Below are positions 23,006 to 33,800 of a stretch of 64,000 nucleotides of DNA, one piece after another. The DNA is from Artemisia argyi. Taxonomy: Eukaryota; Streptophyta; Magnoliopsida; Asterales; Asteraceae. The stretch is taken from the NCBI GenBank assembly GCA_030686995.1, contig CM060681.1, positions 163,023,333 through 163,087,332 on the forward strand. Reading direction: 5' to 3'. The translations under genes and the position numbers were made by a program. The notes under the pieces are model-generated. The model searched no databases. It saw only the letters and a list, made by a program, of their open reading frames with translations, and was not told where the DNA came from. Numbering within the stretch: the stretch's first letter is position 1; each line of letters opens with the position of its first letter.

Positions 23006-23344
23006 TAAGAACATACGGTGTAGCTCGTTAGATCTCTACGCCACTACAACGTGGCTCTTCGCCGTCCCTCGTCACCACACCGGTGGCCTTCGTTTTTTCT
23101 CGCCGTTGCTTGGTCCATCGTCTGCACCTAACAATTTAGTATGTTGCAAAGTTTTTTAAACGATAATATTACCGTTTAATTGTCAAACGGTTACTTTCTT
23201 TTTTCTTTTTTTTTTTTCTTTTAACAAAAACAATAAACTTAACACACTATAAATACCAACCAATATACATTCATTTTTCTCACTACAATTCAACCAAAAC
23301 ATACTTAAACATTTCTATATCTCAACTCAAAAAAACAAAAAACC

Positions 23345-24496
23345 ATGTCTCAAAACCCGAATGAACCCGGATATTTTACGAACCCCCTCACTTCAAACCC
23401 ACAACAATACCGGGGATCGTCAAACCCATCAACCCCCTCGTCGCAAAATTCAAAAGCTTCATCGCCATATGGTTCGCAACAATTCAATCCGAACGAAATT
23501 TATCTCAACCAACAATATGCGTTTCAACAAGGATTCGCAAATCAACCCCAACGATATCCGTCACCACGATTTTTTAACCCGCCTCAACCATCCATGTTTC
23601 CTCTATCTCAACCACAACCACCATTCGAATCATAACCCTCCGGTTCACAATTTAAAGTACCGCAACCACGTGAACCGTCCAAATGTAAGGGGAAAAAAGC
23701 CACGGCCAAAAAATCAAAAAAGGTCATGGATTTAGATGCTGACGATGACGTTGAAGCAGTAGGTACTCGTGTGAATCGGAAATGGCACAAGGCCGAAGAA
23801 AAGTTGCTTGCGAAAATTTGGATAGAAATTTCCCAAGACAAAGATATTGGAAATGACAAAACCGACGATTTCTTTTGAAAAGAAATTGTGGATAAGTTCA
23901 TCGATTAAACTACCGGTGACCCTCGCACCAAAAATATGATCACCGGAAAATGGACGAGGCTCAATGGCGACTGCCAAAAATTCAACGGCATTTATAAACA
24001 TTTGGGCCGTCGAAGTGGTGCAAATGAGCACGATCATCTCAAAGCTGCGAAGGCGAGCATCGAACAACGCTTTGGTACGAGGGGTTTCACGTATGTTCAC
24101 ATTTGGGAGATCTTGAAACATTATTCGGAATGGGATGCCGAGGAAGATAGACATTACATGTCTCAAGGATATATTCGGCCCTAACAAACGAGATCGTCCT
24201 GAAAAAATCAATAAACGAGCTGCAAAGAAACAAAAGTCGATGAAAACGTCGAGTGCGACGAGCTCCGGTGGGAGTCAAACGAGCACGTTTTCGGGACAAT
24301 TATCCGAAAAGTATTCGAAAGCAAAAGACACTCAAATGGCTTGTTACGAGGCGAGGAGAAAGAGGGAAGAAAAGGCGTTGGAGAAGGAAGAAAGGGCGTT
24401 GGAGATGCAGGAAATGCATATTCTAATGCTAGATGCCAGCTTGCAAACTGATCCGGTAAAAGCCGAAATAATTCGCATGAGACAAGCAAAAATCAC
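23345..24496 (+). pseudogene. Harbinger ORF1 (Myb-like / NAM-associated), multiply broken
   Basis: It starts MSQNPNEPGYF with a Pro/Gln/Asn-rich N-terminus. An in-frame TAA stands at 23633, followed in the same frame by basic KKATAKKSKK. The Myb-like part follows (NRKWHKAEEKLLAKIWIEIS, GKWTRLNGDCQKFNGIY), with two more stops near 23876 and 23905. A frameshift near 24140 leads to the charged coiled-coil C-terminus (RRKREEKALEKEERALEMQ). The solo LTR interrupts it after 24496; coding resemblance resumes for a few codons at 26125. It is a relative of the ORF1 in element I but clearly diverged. Confidence 0.78.
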
Positions 24497-26119
24497 TGAT
24501 GTGTGGGAATTGCACCAGGCTTTACCTCTCGAGGGATCTCGAGAAGCTTACAACCCCCACCAGGCAGTGTACTTGATCGTTGTAGTATAGTATACTGACA
24601 AGTACCAGGGGATTGATCGTTCAACTCAGGAATAGTGTCGTTAGGATTGAAATTAATCTAACTAGGTCTAAAGGTGAAGGATGATTCTTTTTATGTTTTT
24701 ATATTTTATGAAAAGCATGTAAAAATCTCGGGTATTGGAAGGAGGGGTGGAATTAGTTGCTAACCAACTAACCCAAAAGCTACTAATTAAACTAATGTGC
24801 AAGAAAACTAAACTAAGGTTCTACAAGATAAGTGAAGCATGTCTATCTATGATATGTTACTCCTTGCTAGCTATCCAATTCTACCTATTGAATTGTCACA
24901 CTCTGTTTTAATTGACGGGTTGTATTCCTTAATACCATTCATGGGGTGGCGTACATACTTCCCCAATTCTATAAGCTCCTACTTCACTCCTATGTCGAGC
25001 CTGCAAGAAGCTCCTAACATGGGATCATTAGAATGCGCTCATGCATTAAATACAACCATAATAACCTAGTACGCATTGGTTCATGTTTCTTAATACGTTC
25101 AAGCATTTTACCCTATGGAAGTCTGCCAGTTTTCTTAAGCCTAACATCAAATACAATCAACCAAACAAGAGACAATAGGAATCAAGAATTATAAACTAAA
25201 GCAATTAGACCTATCGAAGTGTTACACCCTAATTGATGAAGATAGACACAAACATCAACAAGGAATCAATAAGATCTAATCAATTATATACAAGTTTCAC
25301 ACAATCATAAGTAGACACAAGGTGAATTAGCCAAGCATAATTAATAAAGAACAAGCAATAATAATGATAATTGAAGACATGAATTAAGATAGAATCATCA
25401 AACCATTACAAGATGTTTATGGAGTGATTGAAACCCTCTAAGTTGCTGGAAAAACACCCACCTAAACCCAGGAATCGACCTTAGGGTTTAGGGCTTACAA
25501 AAAGTGAAGTTATGATGTTATATTTATAGGCAAGTTTTCTGTCGGCAAGGCTTGACGGCGTCACCTTGTAAAGAGTGACGGTTTCATGACCAATCTTTCT
25601 TCACCAAATTGTAGATTTCTTCGTCCTCTTCGCGTGGGATTTTGAATCACCTAAATCCGAGTTCGTATGCAAAAGTTATGACCAAAACAATATCAGGTAC
25701 TTCGCGCGCAAGTTTTGACAAGTTAACACGTGACTGCCTACGTGACGCCTTCAGGAAATTTTCTAGGCCATCACTCTTTAATTTTACACGTGACGGCCTT
25801 GGGTGACGCCGTCATCTCCAATGCACAAAACTTTCTGGACCGTCACGGACTTTATCCACTTCCACCTCTTGTATTACTCTTGACGCCGTCATGAAGAAGC
25901 TTGTGACGCGTCAGGTACTGTTCTCAGCAAGGAAAATTAAGACTTTGCCGTTTTCTTCACTTTTATGCTCCAAAAACGTCCAAAATGTTTCCTTTTTCAG
26001 AATTCACTCCAAAAGTACCTAAAATCACAAAATGAACGATTTAGGGCAATATTTGATCAAATAAATTCAATTTCGGGCTTAAATGACCCCCTAAAAACGG
26101 ATCATTTTTCGCCTCATCA
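24497..26119 (+). mobile_element. Solo LTR, 1623 bp
   Basis: It starts TGATGTGTGG and ends CGCCTCATCA, giving TGATG/CATCA inverted termini, and is flanked by the 5-bp direct repeat ATCAC (24492-24496 and 26120-26124). No internal retroelement genes are present. It interrupts the ORF1 remnant of Harbinger II, so it is younger than that element. The family is unknown; TG...CA and a 5-bp duplication only show that it is a retrotransposon LTR. Confidence 0.85.
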
Positions 26120-26807
26120 ATCACCAAGAATACCGAACTCTCGATGCCAACGATAACGAATAAAATGTTTAATTTTCATATTAGTAGTATGTGTTGTATT
26201 TTTTTTTTCCGTATCGTATGTGTTATTTCCGCATCGTATGTTTTTTATTTGATGAAATAAAATTAGAATGTTGTATTATTTTTATGTTTAATAAAATTAA
26301 TTTAGTTTATTTAATAAAATGAATAAAAAAATAAAGTTGTAAGTGGTGGGCCCCAAATGAGTAAGTGAAAGTTAGTTGTTAGTGAGGGAGTTAGTTGTGA
26401 AGGTTTGTGAAAATGATGTGGCAGCTCGTGGGCCCCAAATGACGAACCTTGCTTCATCACTACACCTAATGCTCTAAGAGCTTGGGGTACGGTTGAGCCA
26501 TCGCTGGCGCCGTCACTACAAGCCCAGTTTTTACGACGGCGCACCGTACCGGAGGTGGCGCCGTCGGTGCTCGCGCCGTGGTGATGGCTCAACACCATCG
26601 CCTTTTTTTTTTTTTTTTTTTTTTTCTTTGAATTTTGAAAATGGAATGTGTTTGAATTTCAAAAATAACGACTACTTTAGCCTTAAATGGGTGTGTTTTT
26701 AAAAAAAAAAAAATAATTTTAACCCTCTTTTAAAAACCTTATAAATACCCCTTTATTATTTCATACTTCAAACACACTTTCAATATACTTTTACAATCAA
26801 AATGAGT

Positions 26808-27046
26808 TGATTTTGAAGCCAAGAAGAGGAGTCACTTTTTGAGGAATGTTTCACTCAAATATCTCAGAATCCGGATACGAGTGCGGATCAACAAATGAAT
26901 ACCTTTTGGGATAAAGTTCTCGACTTATACAACAAGGAAGCCAACAAGCGCAATTACCGTATTCGTAACAAAAACATGTTGAGGGGAAAGTGGCCTTCCC
27001 TTGCCCGAAAAGTACGTGACAGGGCAAATAATCCAAACCAAAACTA
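26808..27046 (+). pseudogene. Myb-like ORF1 fragment in element III
   Basis: The reading frame gives EEESLFEECFTQISQNPDTS, then FWDKVLDLYNKEANKRNYRI and MLRGKWPSLARKV, ending RANNPNQN at a TAG. This is the helix pattern of the Myb/SANT-like domain in Harbinger ORF1 proteins. An upstream stop separates it from the possible ATG at 26802, so it is a fragment. Confidence 0.6.
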
Positions 27047-27245
27047 GTTAAATTTATGTAACTTTTTTCTTATTGTATGTTTTAGTTTACGTAACTTTTT
27101 TCTTATTGAATGTTTTAGTTTATGTAACAACAAGTTAAGCCTTTTTATTCAATTTCAAAGTTAATAAGTTACAAACGATACATGAAACAATTAAACATTA
27201 TACGGAAAACAGAAATAAACGAAATGAAGTACTTAACATAAAACA

Positions 27246-27610
27246 CATTACTCATCGTATTTGTCCCATGCCTTTGTGTTTCTCAGAGTGAACCACACAT
27301 GTTGATATTTTAACCCTCCTCCATGGCGTTCATGATAAATTCGGTTTGCATTGCTGAGACGACAAGGGTCTTGACTTGTACGCTACAACTCTTTGTAAAT
27401 AGCATTATATCTACGATATTCAACGTTCATTCTATTCCATTTATCTGTAATACTATTTTTATTACGGTGCTCACCATCAGTCTGATCGTTAAACTTTTGT
27501 GTAACGACATTCCAAAAAGAACGTTCAATCACAAGGTCTGTAGAATCTTGAACTTGAAGCCATACGTTAGCTAGCAAGCTTTCTTCTTCCATTGACCAAC
27601 GATTATTCAT
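27246..27610 (-). pseudogene. Myb-like ORF1, minus strand, one in-frame stop
   Basis: From MNNRWSMEEESLLANVW the frame runs through SFWNVVTQKFNDQTDGEHRN and ITDKWNRMNVEYRRYN to YKEL, then TAG, then continues as RTSQDPCRLSNANRIYHERH to AWDKYDE and TAA at 27246. One base change separates it from a 121-codon ORF. The domain is the same Myb/SANT-like type as the plus-strand fragment but lies in the opposite orientation. It has its own TATA box (27657-27665). Confidence 0.7.
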
Positions 27611-27656
27611 TGTGAAATGCTTTAGAAGTGTGTGAAGAAAAGTATTAGATGGTGTG

Positions 27657-27665
27657 TTATTTATA
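27657..27665 (-). promoter_or_regulatory. TATA box upstream of minus-strand Myb-like ORF
   Basis: TATAAATAA on the minus strand stands about 47 bases before the ATG at 27610, a spacing that would give a very short leader. Confidence 0.45.
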
Positions 27666-27867
27666 GAGGATTTTTTAAATTTTCAAAATTCAAATTCAAA
27701 CGAAGAAGCGGGATTTTTTAAACGTTTAAAATTCAAAATTTGAAATGAATGGGCAGGATTTTTTTTAAACGTTTAAAACTCAAAATTTGAAATGAATGGG
27801 CGGGATTTTTGGGCTTATTTAACACAATTTCAGTTCACACTTAATACTCACACAATTCACACATAAT

Positions 27868-27990
27868 TCTCCCAACAATTTCCAACTCACCATGACTTCT
27901 CCCAACAATTTCCAACTCACCGTGATTTTTCCCAGCAATTCCCAAGTCACCATGACTTTGGCCAGCAATTCCCAAATCACCAGCATGATT
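27868..27990 (+). repeat. 30-bp minisatellite, about four units
   Basis: CCCAACAATTTCCAACTCAC recurs with a 30-bp period, later units changed to CCCAGCAATTCCCAAGTCAC. It lies at the start of the plus-strand ORF, and both strands read as repetitive peptides. Confidence 0.85.
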
Positions 27991-28378
27991 CTGAATGCAA
28001 CTGCACCCGTGAACACTCCACCGGAAGACATCTTTCCGGTATTCACACCGGATAATGAACCGGTGCCTAATCCACAAGTTGTCCAATAACAACCCGATCA
28101 ACCGGTGAACTACCGGTGGAAAACCAACCCATTTGGAGAGGGTTGACTGATGAAGAATTATTTCAACAAAATATGCAAGAATTGTTACGTGTTGAAGCAG
28201 AGGAAGAAAGGGAAGCAAAAGCTCGTAACCAGCGAGCAAAAGCCAAACAGGATTGGTGAAACCGTCGAGCAGAATGGCGATGGGCAAATGGAATAGACCG
28301 TGTGCCAACGAGTGAGGACGATTCGAGTGCCTCCTATTCGAGTCACGAGGGCTATGTGTCGGATGATTCGTTTTATTG
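27892..28378 (+). pseudogene. Acidic/charged ORF fragment of element III
   Basis: It begins MTSPNNFQL and continues through the minisatellite to PVPNPQVVQ and a TAA at 28087. After a frame change near 28145 it continues LTDEELFQQNMQELLRVEAE and EEREAKARNQRAKAKQ, with a TGA at 28257, then RVPTSEDDSSASYSSHEGY to a final TGA at 28376-28378. It is probably the remains of a second element-encoded protein. I do not recognise a family. Confidence 0.5.
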
Positions 28379-28695
28379 ATTCGTAGTTTAGTTTAATCGT
28401 AGTTTATGTTTAAGTATGTTAATTAGTTTACATTTTTTTATTGTAATATGTGTTTTTTTTACATGCAATGTTTGTTTTTAATTTTAATGAAGTTTATTTT
28501 AGTTTATATTGTATATATTTTAAGTTAAAAAAAAAAAAAAAAAAATAGCTGACGGCACCAGAAATTTTGGTGCTAACGGATACCCCTGAAATGTGGTACC
28601 GTGGGTTTTCTGGTGCCATGGAGCTTTTTGCTGACGTGGCAGCAAAAAAGTCCCACGGCACCAAGCCATGGCACCAACGGTACCCAGTGCTCTAA

Positions 28696-29347
28696 AATAT
28701 TGTTTTATTAAATTAGTATTATCGAACAATATTTTTTGTCACATATTTTGATTACAGGATACATGTCATCGCAACATGCTGGTAATTTGCTAATTCAAAT
28801 AATAAATTGTTTAAGTTGTAAAAATTTGATTTCCGAATAAAACTTTCACATCTTTTAAGTATGACAGCCTAGTGGGAAAATGGCAAAAGAGTGCAGGTGT
28901 TCACAAATCAGGTAATACCCTCGTGAATAAGAAATCGAATCTGAACCATACCGAACAAAACTGATAGAATTGTCGAAACGGAACCAAACTGAATTGAATA
29001 TTCGATTCTTTGTTTGGATACGGTTTGGCAAATGAAAATCGAACTGAACAAAATCGAATTCACATAAATATTTAAATTCTTTTCTAGTATAGATATAATA
29101 TTTTTTTTGCTAAAAATCTATATAATTAAATGAAAAAACGAATAAATTATGTAATTTGGGTTATTCGTGTCGACCTAAAAACAAAACTGAACTCAAATTT
29201 GGTTTAATCTAATTTGAATGCGGTTCAGATCAGTTTTTGGTTTTACCAAAAAAATCAGTATAATCAGACTAATCAAACCGAATAGACCTAATAACCCGAT
29301 AACCAAATTAATGAGCACCCCCTACAATTAAGCTTGTGAGTAATACA
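28696..29347. other. Spacer before transposase fragment
   Basis: AT-rich, with many AACCGAA/CGAACTGAA-type words from 28920 to 29290, as often seen in decayed plant DNA transposons. No ORF or structure I can define. Confidence 0.4.
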
Positions 29348-29352
29348 CTAAA

Positions 29353-29870
29353 ATGAGTGATCTTAATGTGTTATATGGTTTCCCGTTATTTGATGAAGAA
29401 CTTTTCGGTAGATCTCCGGAATGTCCATTTGTAGTAAACGGACATACATACAAGAAAGGTTACTATTTAGCCGACGACATTTATCCAACATGGTACGTAT
29501 TTGTCAAAACGTTTAGTGTTGCAAGGTCTGAAATAATTGAAATTTAAAAGAGTTCAAGAAAGTTCTAGAAAAAATATTGAACGAGCTTTTGGATTCCTAC
29601 AAGGTCGTTGGGGAATTATACGACAACCCGCACATGCTTACGAAATCAACGCCTTGAAAAGAATTATGTATAGTCGTATAATGTTACACAATATGATATC
29701 GGAAGACGAAGACTTTCAGTGAATTTTAGAGATTTGTTCGTTGATCCAACTCCAAACATACCAACAAGTTGGGTCGAAAGATGTGATTTACATGTCAGAA
29801 AAAACAAAAAAATTCGAGATAGAAAATTAGACAACGATCTTCGAGAAGACATTGTGGAGCATTTATGAAA
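29353..29870 (+). pseudogene. PIF/Harbinger transposase, C-terminal remnant
   Basis: MSDLNVLYGFPLFDEELFGR, GHTYKKGYYLADDIYPTWY and FVKTFSVARSE are followed, after a frame slip near 29547, by RKNIERAFGFLQGRWGIIRQ, RIMYSRIMLHNMISEDEDF and then a stop. These match the DDE_Tnp_4 (ALP1-like) transposase C-terminal part, including the GYYLADxIYP and ERAFG motifs that carry late catalytic residues. The N-terminal two thirds are missing. It is the only transposase trace near the three ORF1-only elements and cannot supply activity itself. Confidence 0.85.
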
Positions 29871-29924
29871 CGTTAATCACTAGTTTGTAATTTTAATCGC
29901 TTATTTACGTACTATTTATTAGTG

Positions 29925-29925
<1 letters not shown>

Positions 29926-30006
<81 letters not shown>
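29926..30006. repeat. AT dinucleotide microsatellite
   Basis: An uninterrupted (AT)n tract of about 40 units just downstream of the transposase remnant. Confidence 0.97.
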
Positions 30007-30009
<3 letters not shown>

Positions 30010-30189
30010 TGTTTTTCTTTTTATTATTGAATTTTATTTTATTTAATATTGTGTGTGTTTGACTTTATGTGAATGAAAAAAAATAAAATAAAATTTGGAG
30101 AAAGACATCAGAATTTCAGATGTCAACAATAACGATACAAAATATGATGCCAAAGATTTTCTGATGCTGTTATGTGTTTTGCTAACGTG

Positions 30190-30591
30190 ACACTACTTAG
30201 GCTAATAGGCAAGGCATGCATTTCTTCACCATACACATCAGCGCCACATCAGCTTTCTCTCTCCTCTCACTTCTCTTCACCACTCTTCACCTTTTAGAAG
30301 GCAAGGAAAACCATCATCACCTTTGACTTCACCTTTAATTAAATACCCACTTTATAAAAATATACCCCACTAAATACCCCACACATACTCACACACAAAA
30401 TACTTAAAATAAAAAAGGTACACATGGGGCCCAATTTTTTTGCTTTTACATTTGGTGATGCCTTCACCTAATATTGTTTTGGATTGTGTACTTGGATGGT
30501 GAAAAATGGTGAGAGGCAAGGGAGTGAATTGGTGATGTGGGCCTAATCGGTGATAGTATCACCACCTTGACAAGCAGCCTTCCTAAGAACT
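30190..30591 (+). mobile_element. Possible Harbinger-type MITE upstream of CDC6
   Basis: The left segment TAGGCAAGGCATGCATTTC and the right segment GACAAGCAGCCTTCCTAAG are imperfect inverted complements. Both are followed inward by ATCA-C and GTGATG/CATCAC words. A TAA lies at or near both ends, but the exact borders are unclear. It ends about 20 bases before the CDC6 TATA box. Confidence 0.4.
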
Positions 30592-30608
30592 ACACAAGAA
30601 GTAAATAG

Positions 30609-30616
30609 TATAAATA
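30609..30616 (+). promoter_or_regulatory. TATA box of CDC6
   Basis: TATAAATA about 250 bases upstream of the chosen ATG places transcription start near 30640. Confidence 0.5.
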
Positions 30617-30755
30617 AATGACAGTTTGCAAAGACCTGTCACTCATGATGCCACATCACCCACGATTTAACAACTCTCCCGCCAAGTAGATAACAAAAAT
30701 CACACAATACTCATTTCCAATGGCGGTAAAATTTTCACTTCCCACCAACACACCA

Positions 30756-30767
30756 TTTCCCGCGAAA
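30756..30767 (+). promoter_or_regulatory. Palindromic E2F site in CDC6 5' region
   Basis: TTTCCCGCGAAA is a perfect palindrome and an exact match to the E2F consensus TTTSSCGC on both strands. A second E2F-like word, CTCCCGCC, lies near 30677, and GGCGGTAAA near 30722. Plant CDC6 genes are known E2F/RB targets expressed at G1/S, so this fits S-phase control of the gene. Confidence 0.75.
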
Positions 30768-30867
30768 ATCCAGTTTTTTCACCAAACCCTTATATCTCCA
30801 CCACACCCCCCATTCCCAATCTCACCACCAAATCCCACAACAGATCCCCTACCAACCTCCCGTAAAA

Positions 30868-33800
30868 ATGCCTTCAATCGCCTCGTCCCCTATCGCCGCC
30901 TCGCCTTCCCCGAAACGGAGATTGCGATCCAATTCCAACTTCTCAGATGAACCGGTAGTTAGTACTCCGGTTAAGAGTCTATCGCCGCGTAAATCACCTC
31001 GAAAGTGTGTGAATGATAGTCCGAATAGAGCGATATTGAATGTAAGTAGTGGTTTGAGTTGATTTGTGATTTAATTGATGTTGTTTTTGTTTTATAATTG
31101 TGTTTTTGTTGGTTACAGGTGCAAGGTGGGGTTGGATTAACGAAAGCGATAAAATCGCCGAGGAAGAAGCTGTTGGATAGCTTTTTGGATAAGCCCATTT
31201 GGAACCCCACAGGTTATTTCGCACTCGAATTAACTGATTGTCTGGCTTATGAGATTATTATGATTTAAAGTTTGAGGAATAAGGGGGCGTTTGTTTGAGC
31301 TTATAAGTGGGCTTATGAGCTTATATGATTTTGGCTTATATTTTCATAAGCTCATTTTATTTGGGCTTATTTTCAGCTTATTTATGAGTTTATAAACTTA
31401 GGGGGTGTTTGTCTTAGCTTATTTGGTGGGCTTTTGTGCTTATTGAAATTTTAATAAGCTTGTAAGCTTATTATTAATAACTTATAAGGTTATCCACCTG
31501 AGCTTATAAGCATATGGCTTATAAGTTCATCAACTTGAGCTTATAAGCTATTAATAATGAGCTTATGAGCTTATTAAAATCTCAATAAGCTCAAAAGCCC
31601 ACCAAATAAGCTAAGACAAACACCCCCTAAGTTTATAAACTCATAAATAAGCTGAAAATAAATCCAAATAACTGAGCTTATGATATATAAGTTGAAATCA
31701 TATAAGCTCATATATAACACCACTTATAAGCTTAAACAAACACCCCCTAAAAGCTAAGAAAATACAGTTTAAGATAGGTATATCATAGATCTTAGTTAAT
31801 AGAAAAATATGTAAATTGTTAACATTATTTTGAAAGTGGGTATTATTTTGGGATAAATAAAAATAGTAACATGGATATCAATTTTGGAACTGAAGGAATA
31901 ATTTTATTGATATTATTGTAGTATGGATTATGTAATCTGATTGTAAGATGTATTTGTGTGTGTGTGGGTAGATTCGGAGCAATTGAGTGCTGTAAAGGAG
32001 GTGTTACATGTATCGAAAGCGCAATCTGTGATTGTGTGTCGTGAGGAAGAACAGAAAAGGATAGTGGAGTTTTCCAAGCAATGTCTTGAGCAAGAGAAGG
32101 CTGGAAGTTTGTATATCTGTGGATGTCCTGGGACTGGAAAATCACTTTCAATGGAAAATGTGAAGGGGTCTCTTGCTGTTTGGGCTAAAGAGGTGAGTTG
32201 GTTTTGCTTGTTATTGAGAATGCTATTTGATGTTTGGTAATAGAAATAACGAATCCAGTATGCAGTTGAAAGCCTTGATGTTTGTGCATTTAGTTGTTTT
32301 TGTAGATGACGTTAAAAGCATTTTTATTTGTTGATGTAGACTGCTGGTCAATGTTATAGGATTATACTTAAGCTGCTTATACATTAGAATGAGAAGTTGT
32401 GATATTTGGGTGTTTTGGTAGCTCTTTAGTCGTGCTCAGTTTGCACCTATGTTGCTTGTTACGAGAGTATAAAGTTTAGCAAACAGAAGAAAGAGGCATT
32501 TATGCCGAGTTAATTAATATGTTTGAAACTGTTGTATTTTCAGTCTTGTGAGGATTTGTCAGATCATAGCTTTACAATAGTTGAACTTTGGCATCCATCT
32601 TATATGTTGATAGTTGCCTAGTATGAACATTTCAGCTTGTATATGCATGTTCGCTTTGCTGTTCTTTATTAGTATTTGTGCTCACGTTCAGTCGGAACTC
32701 ATGGAATGCCGATTTTTGTTTCCAGACAGGGGGTGAGCTACCGGATATTTTATCCATTAACTGTACTTCTCTTTCAAGCACTTCAGAAATTTTCAACAAG
32801 GTGAAGATTTGTTGATTTTGATGTTGATATCCCTAGAATAGTGTAATCAACATTATGCTTAACATAAAATGCCTTTGACAGATACTTGGAAAGAGTCAAC
32901 CAAACAAGAAATCCAATGGTCGTTCTACACCCTTACGACAACTTCAGCAGTTGTATTCTCAAAAGCAGCAGTCAGCTGACACGAAAATGATGTAAGATCC
33001 ATTACTTAACTAATTTCATGATATATATAAACTACGATGAATTTATAGCTATGAACTCTTATTCACAGGCTTGACTAATAATCAGAATAGCAGATCGACT
33101 ATCTAGCTGCTTTTTGTCCATTGTGTTTTGTATTTGTTGAGTATATATAATCCTAGGTTGTTGATCATATAAAGGTTTTAATACACAAGTTATTGGCAGG
33201 TTTGTGATTGCTGATGAGCTGGATTATTTGATTACTAAGGACCGAGTGGTGCTTCATGATTTATTTATGCTGACAACGTTGCCATTTTCAAAAGTTATAT
33301 TGATAGGTATTGACTGAGTTTGTTGGACTTATATTCTTCCGCTCCTGTACAAATCACTAATACTACATCTTTCTTACAGGGATAGCTAATGCGATTGACT
33401 TAGCAGACCGTTTTCTTCCAAAATTACAGTCTTTAAATTGTGAGCATTTGTTTCTCTCTATCACCCTGTACATTCTCACACCACTTTAGTTTCGTTTAGT
33501 ATAGTCCTCTTGCACACTGTTACTGTGAAATCTTAGACTAGCATTATTTTTTTTTCATTATACTAATTTAGGATTTGTTTTTCTCGTATTTTGTTAGGCA
33601 AGCCTATGGTTGTGTCTTTTCGAGCCTACTCCATGGATCAGATCATCATGATTCTCAAACAACGATTGATGGTAAGTACCCTTTCTCTCCTTTCTAAAAA
33701 TTGAAGTATCAAATTTAGCAAATGTCAAGTACAGGAGACAAACGAGTATTAACGATTTTAAAAAGATCACATGGGAAAAATAAAGGTTTAACTGTGCATT

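Larger units (their letters stand above)
23009..26474 (+). mobile_element. PIF/Harbinger-type element II with solo-LTR insertion
   Basis: The left end GAACATACGGTGTAG pairs with the complement of CTACACCTAATGCTC at the right (12 of 15). TAA flanks both sides (23006-23008 and 26475-26477). Without the inserted LTR and its duplication the element is about 1.84 kb. It contains a decayed Myb-like ORF1. The right subterminal region has GTGGGCCCCAAATGA twice (26346 and 26429). Confidence 0.72.
26478..28692 (+). mobile_element. PIF/Harbinger-type element III, 2.2 kb
   Basis: The left end GAGCTTGGGGTACGGTTG pairs with the complement of CAACGGTACCCAGTGCTC (14 of 18), with TAA on both sides (26475-26477 and 28693-28695). 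The left TAA is shared with the right border of element II. Inside are three Myb-like or charged ORF fragments in alternating orientations and no transposase. Confidence 0.75.

Noticed and set aside
23732..24489. Minus-strand ORFs of 159 and 93 codons
   Set aside because: They are antisense to the Harbinger ORF1 remnant, which has the recognisable Myb-like motifs.
30720..30950. Upstream ORF starting MAVKFSLP as the CDC6 N-terminus
   Set aside because: It is out of frame with exon 2, whereas the ATG at 30868 joins exon 2 in frame and gives the SP-rich N-terminus expected of CDC6.
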